From contig JADRCO010000466.1 of assembly GCA_021464525.1 (NCBI GenBank), forward strand, positions 1-33,236: a stretch of 33,236 nt of DNA, written 5' to 3'. Positions within the stretch are counted from its first letter, which is position 1; every line of letters starts with the position of its first letter. Of this stretch, positions 32,668 to 33,236 are shown one piece after another. Source of the DNA: Rhizophagus sp. LPA8_4_AMF (lineage: Eukaryota > Glomeromycota > Glomeromycetes > Glomerales > Glomeraceae). Both the position numbers and the translations under genes were made by a program. The notes under the pieces are model-generated. The model was not told the DNA's origin. It saw only the letters and a program-made list of their open reading frames with translations, and did no database searches.

Positions 32668-33236
32668 GCTCTTTCGGTTTATTATGATTATGCAGTGAGA
32701 CGAATGCTCATGCTATTCTTATATATTCAATTGACCTTTATCAAACTATATAACTGAGATAAATTACTTTTATGTAAAATGTCTCCCGGCCTGATTTTTA
32801 ATGATAGAGGAAATAAGACTATACTATATAAACAAAATGATATCAATTTATTTTTTTATAGAAAATCTTTAAATTTTATACGGTAAATTATTTATTTTTG
32901 TAAGGATCTTAATTATTTGAGTGCTGGTTATATTCTTTATATTGGTTTTCTATTTTAAATATCATAATGAATCATCAACCTCGTATCAATACTCTTGAAT
33001 TGAGTGATAACAAAAAATTTAGGATAACACACAGCTTATATTTATCTCAGCGACTTTGTTATTTTTTTTAGCGGTCTGATGTCTACCCGTGATGAAAATT
33101 ATTCCCACAAAACGGAGGTGCCAGATTTTTATATTTATAATAACATTGAATTTTTTAGAGAGCACAATTATTAGATAAAGTTTTGTTAATGTCAGTTCTT
33201 GGACGCTTAGAAATATAAGCAAAAGGTTTATTTATG
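32668..33236. other. Downstream region of K2, duplicated at K1
   Basis: No gene seen. The stretch from about 32760 to 33200 is a diverged copy of about 14690-15235 after K1. It shares a GTCTACCCGTGATGA phrase and a TTTAGAGAGCACA/TTTAGAGAACACA phrase in the same order. Confidence 0.55.

Overview
The window looks like nuclear DNA of an arbuscular mycorrhizal fungus (Glomeromycotina, most like Rhizophagus). The reasons are the extreme AT content, short GT-AG introns (about 60 to 110 bases), long gene-poor stretches, a lineage-style family of protein kinases with Cys-rich N-terminal modules, and decayed DNA transposons. I had no database access, so the organism call is inference.

Layout. 1-423: 3' end of a membrane protein gene (family A). 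1216-2200: decayed minus-strand copy of a polytopic membrane protein gene (family B). 4494-6104: intact eight-exon family B gene on the minus strand, head to head with an intact five-exon family A gene at 6320-7766 across a 215-base spacer. 9409-9539: small hAT-like MITE with an almost perfect 8-base target duplication. 9778-10400: a third, decayed family B copy. 11283-14600: intact three-exon kinase gene (K1) with an array of about seven Cys-rich modules. 16440-19535: a complete but dead hAT transposon with 8-base target duplication, inverted repeats and a transposase broken by nonsense codons. 19717-20267: a possible unrecognised multi-exon minus-strand gene. 21921-21978: tRNA-like sequence. 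22677-23737: jacalin-like lectin gene with a one-base frameshift. 24.0-25.2 kb: GC-richer block, mostly unexplained. 26.0-27.7 kb: small decayed or unrecognised coding pieces. 27996-28402: decayed family A copy. 29400-32667: second kinase copy (K2), split by an in-frame stop.

The main theme is local gene-family turnover. Families A and B lie side by side and have been copied together, leaving one intact pair and several relics. The kinase gene was duplicated with its flanks (about 10.8-15.2 kb and 29.0-33.2 kb), and an essentially identical stretch of the catalytic exon suggests later gene conversion. The intact A-B pair (two predicted membrane proteins) and the Cys-array kinase are plausible signalling components, but nothing in the sequence proves that they act together.
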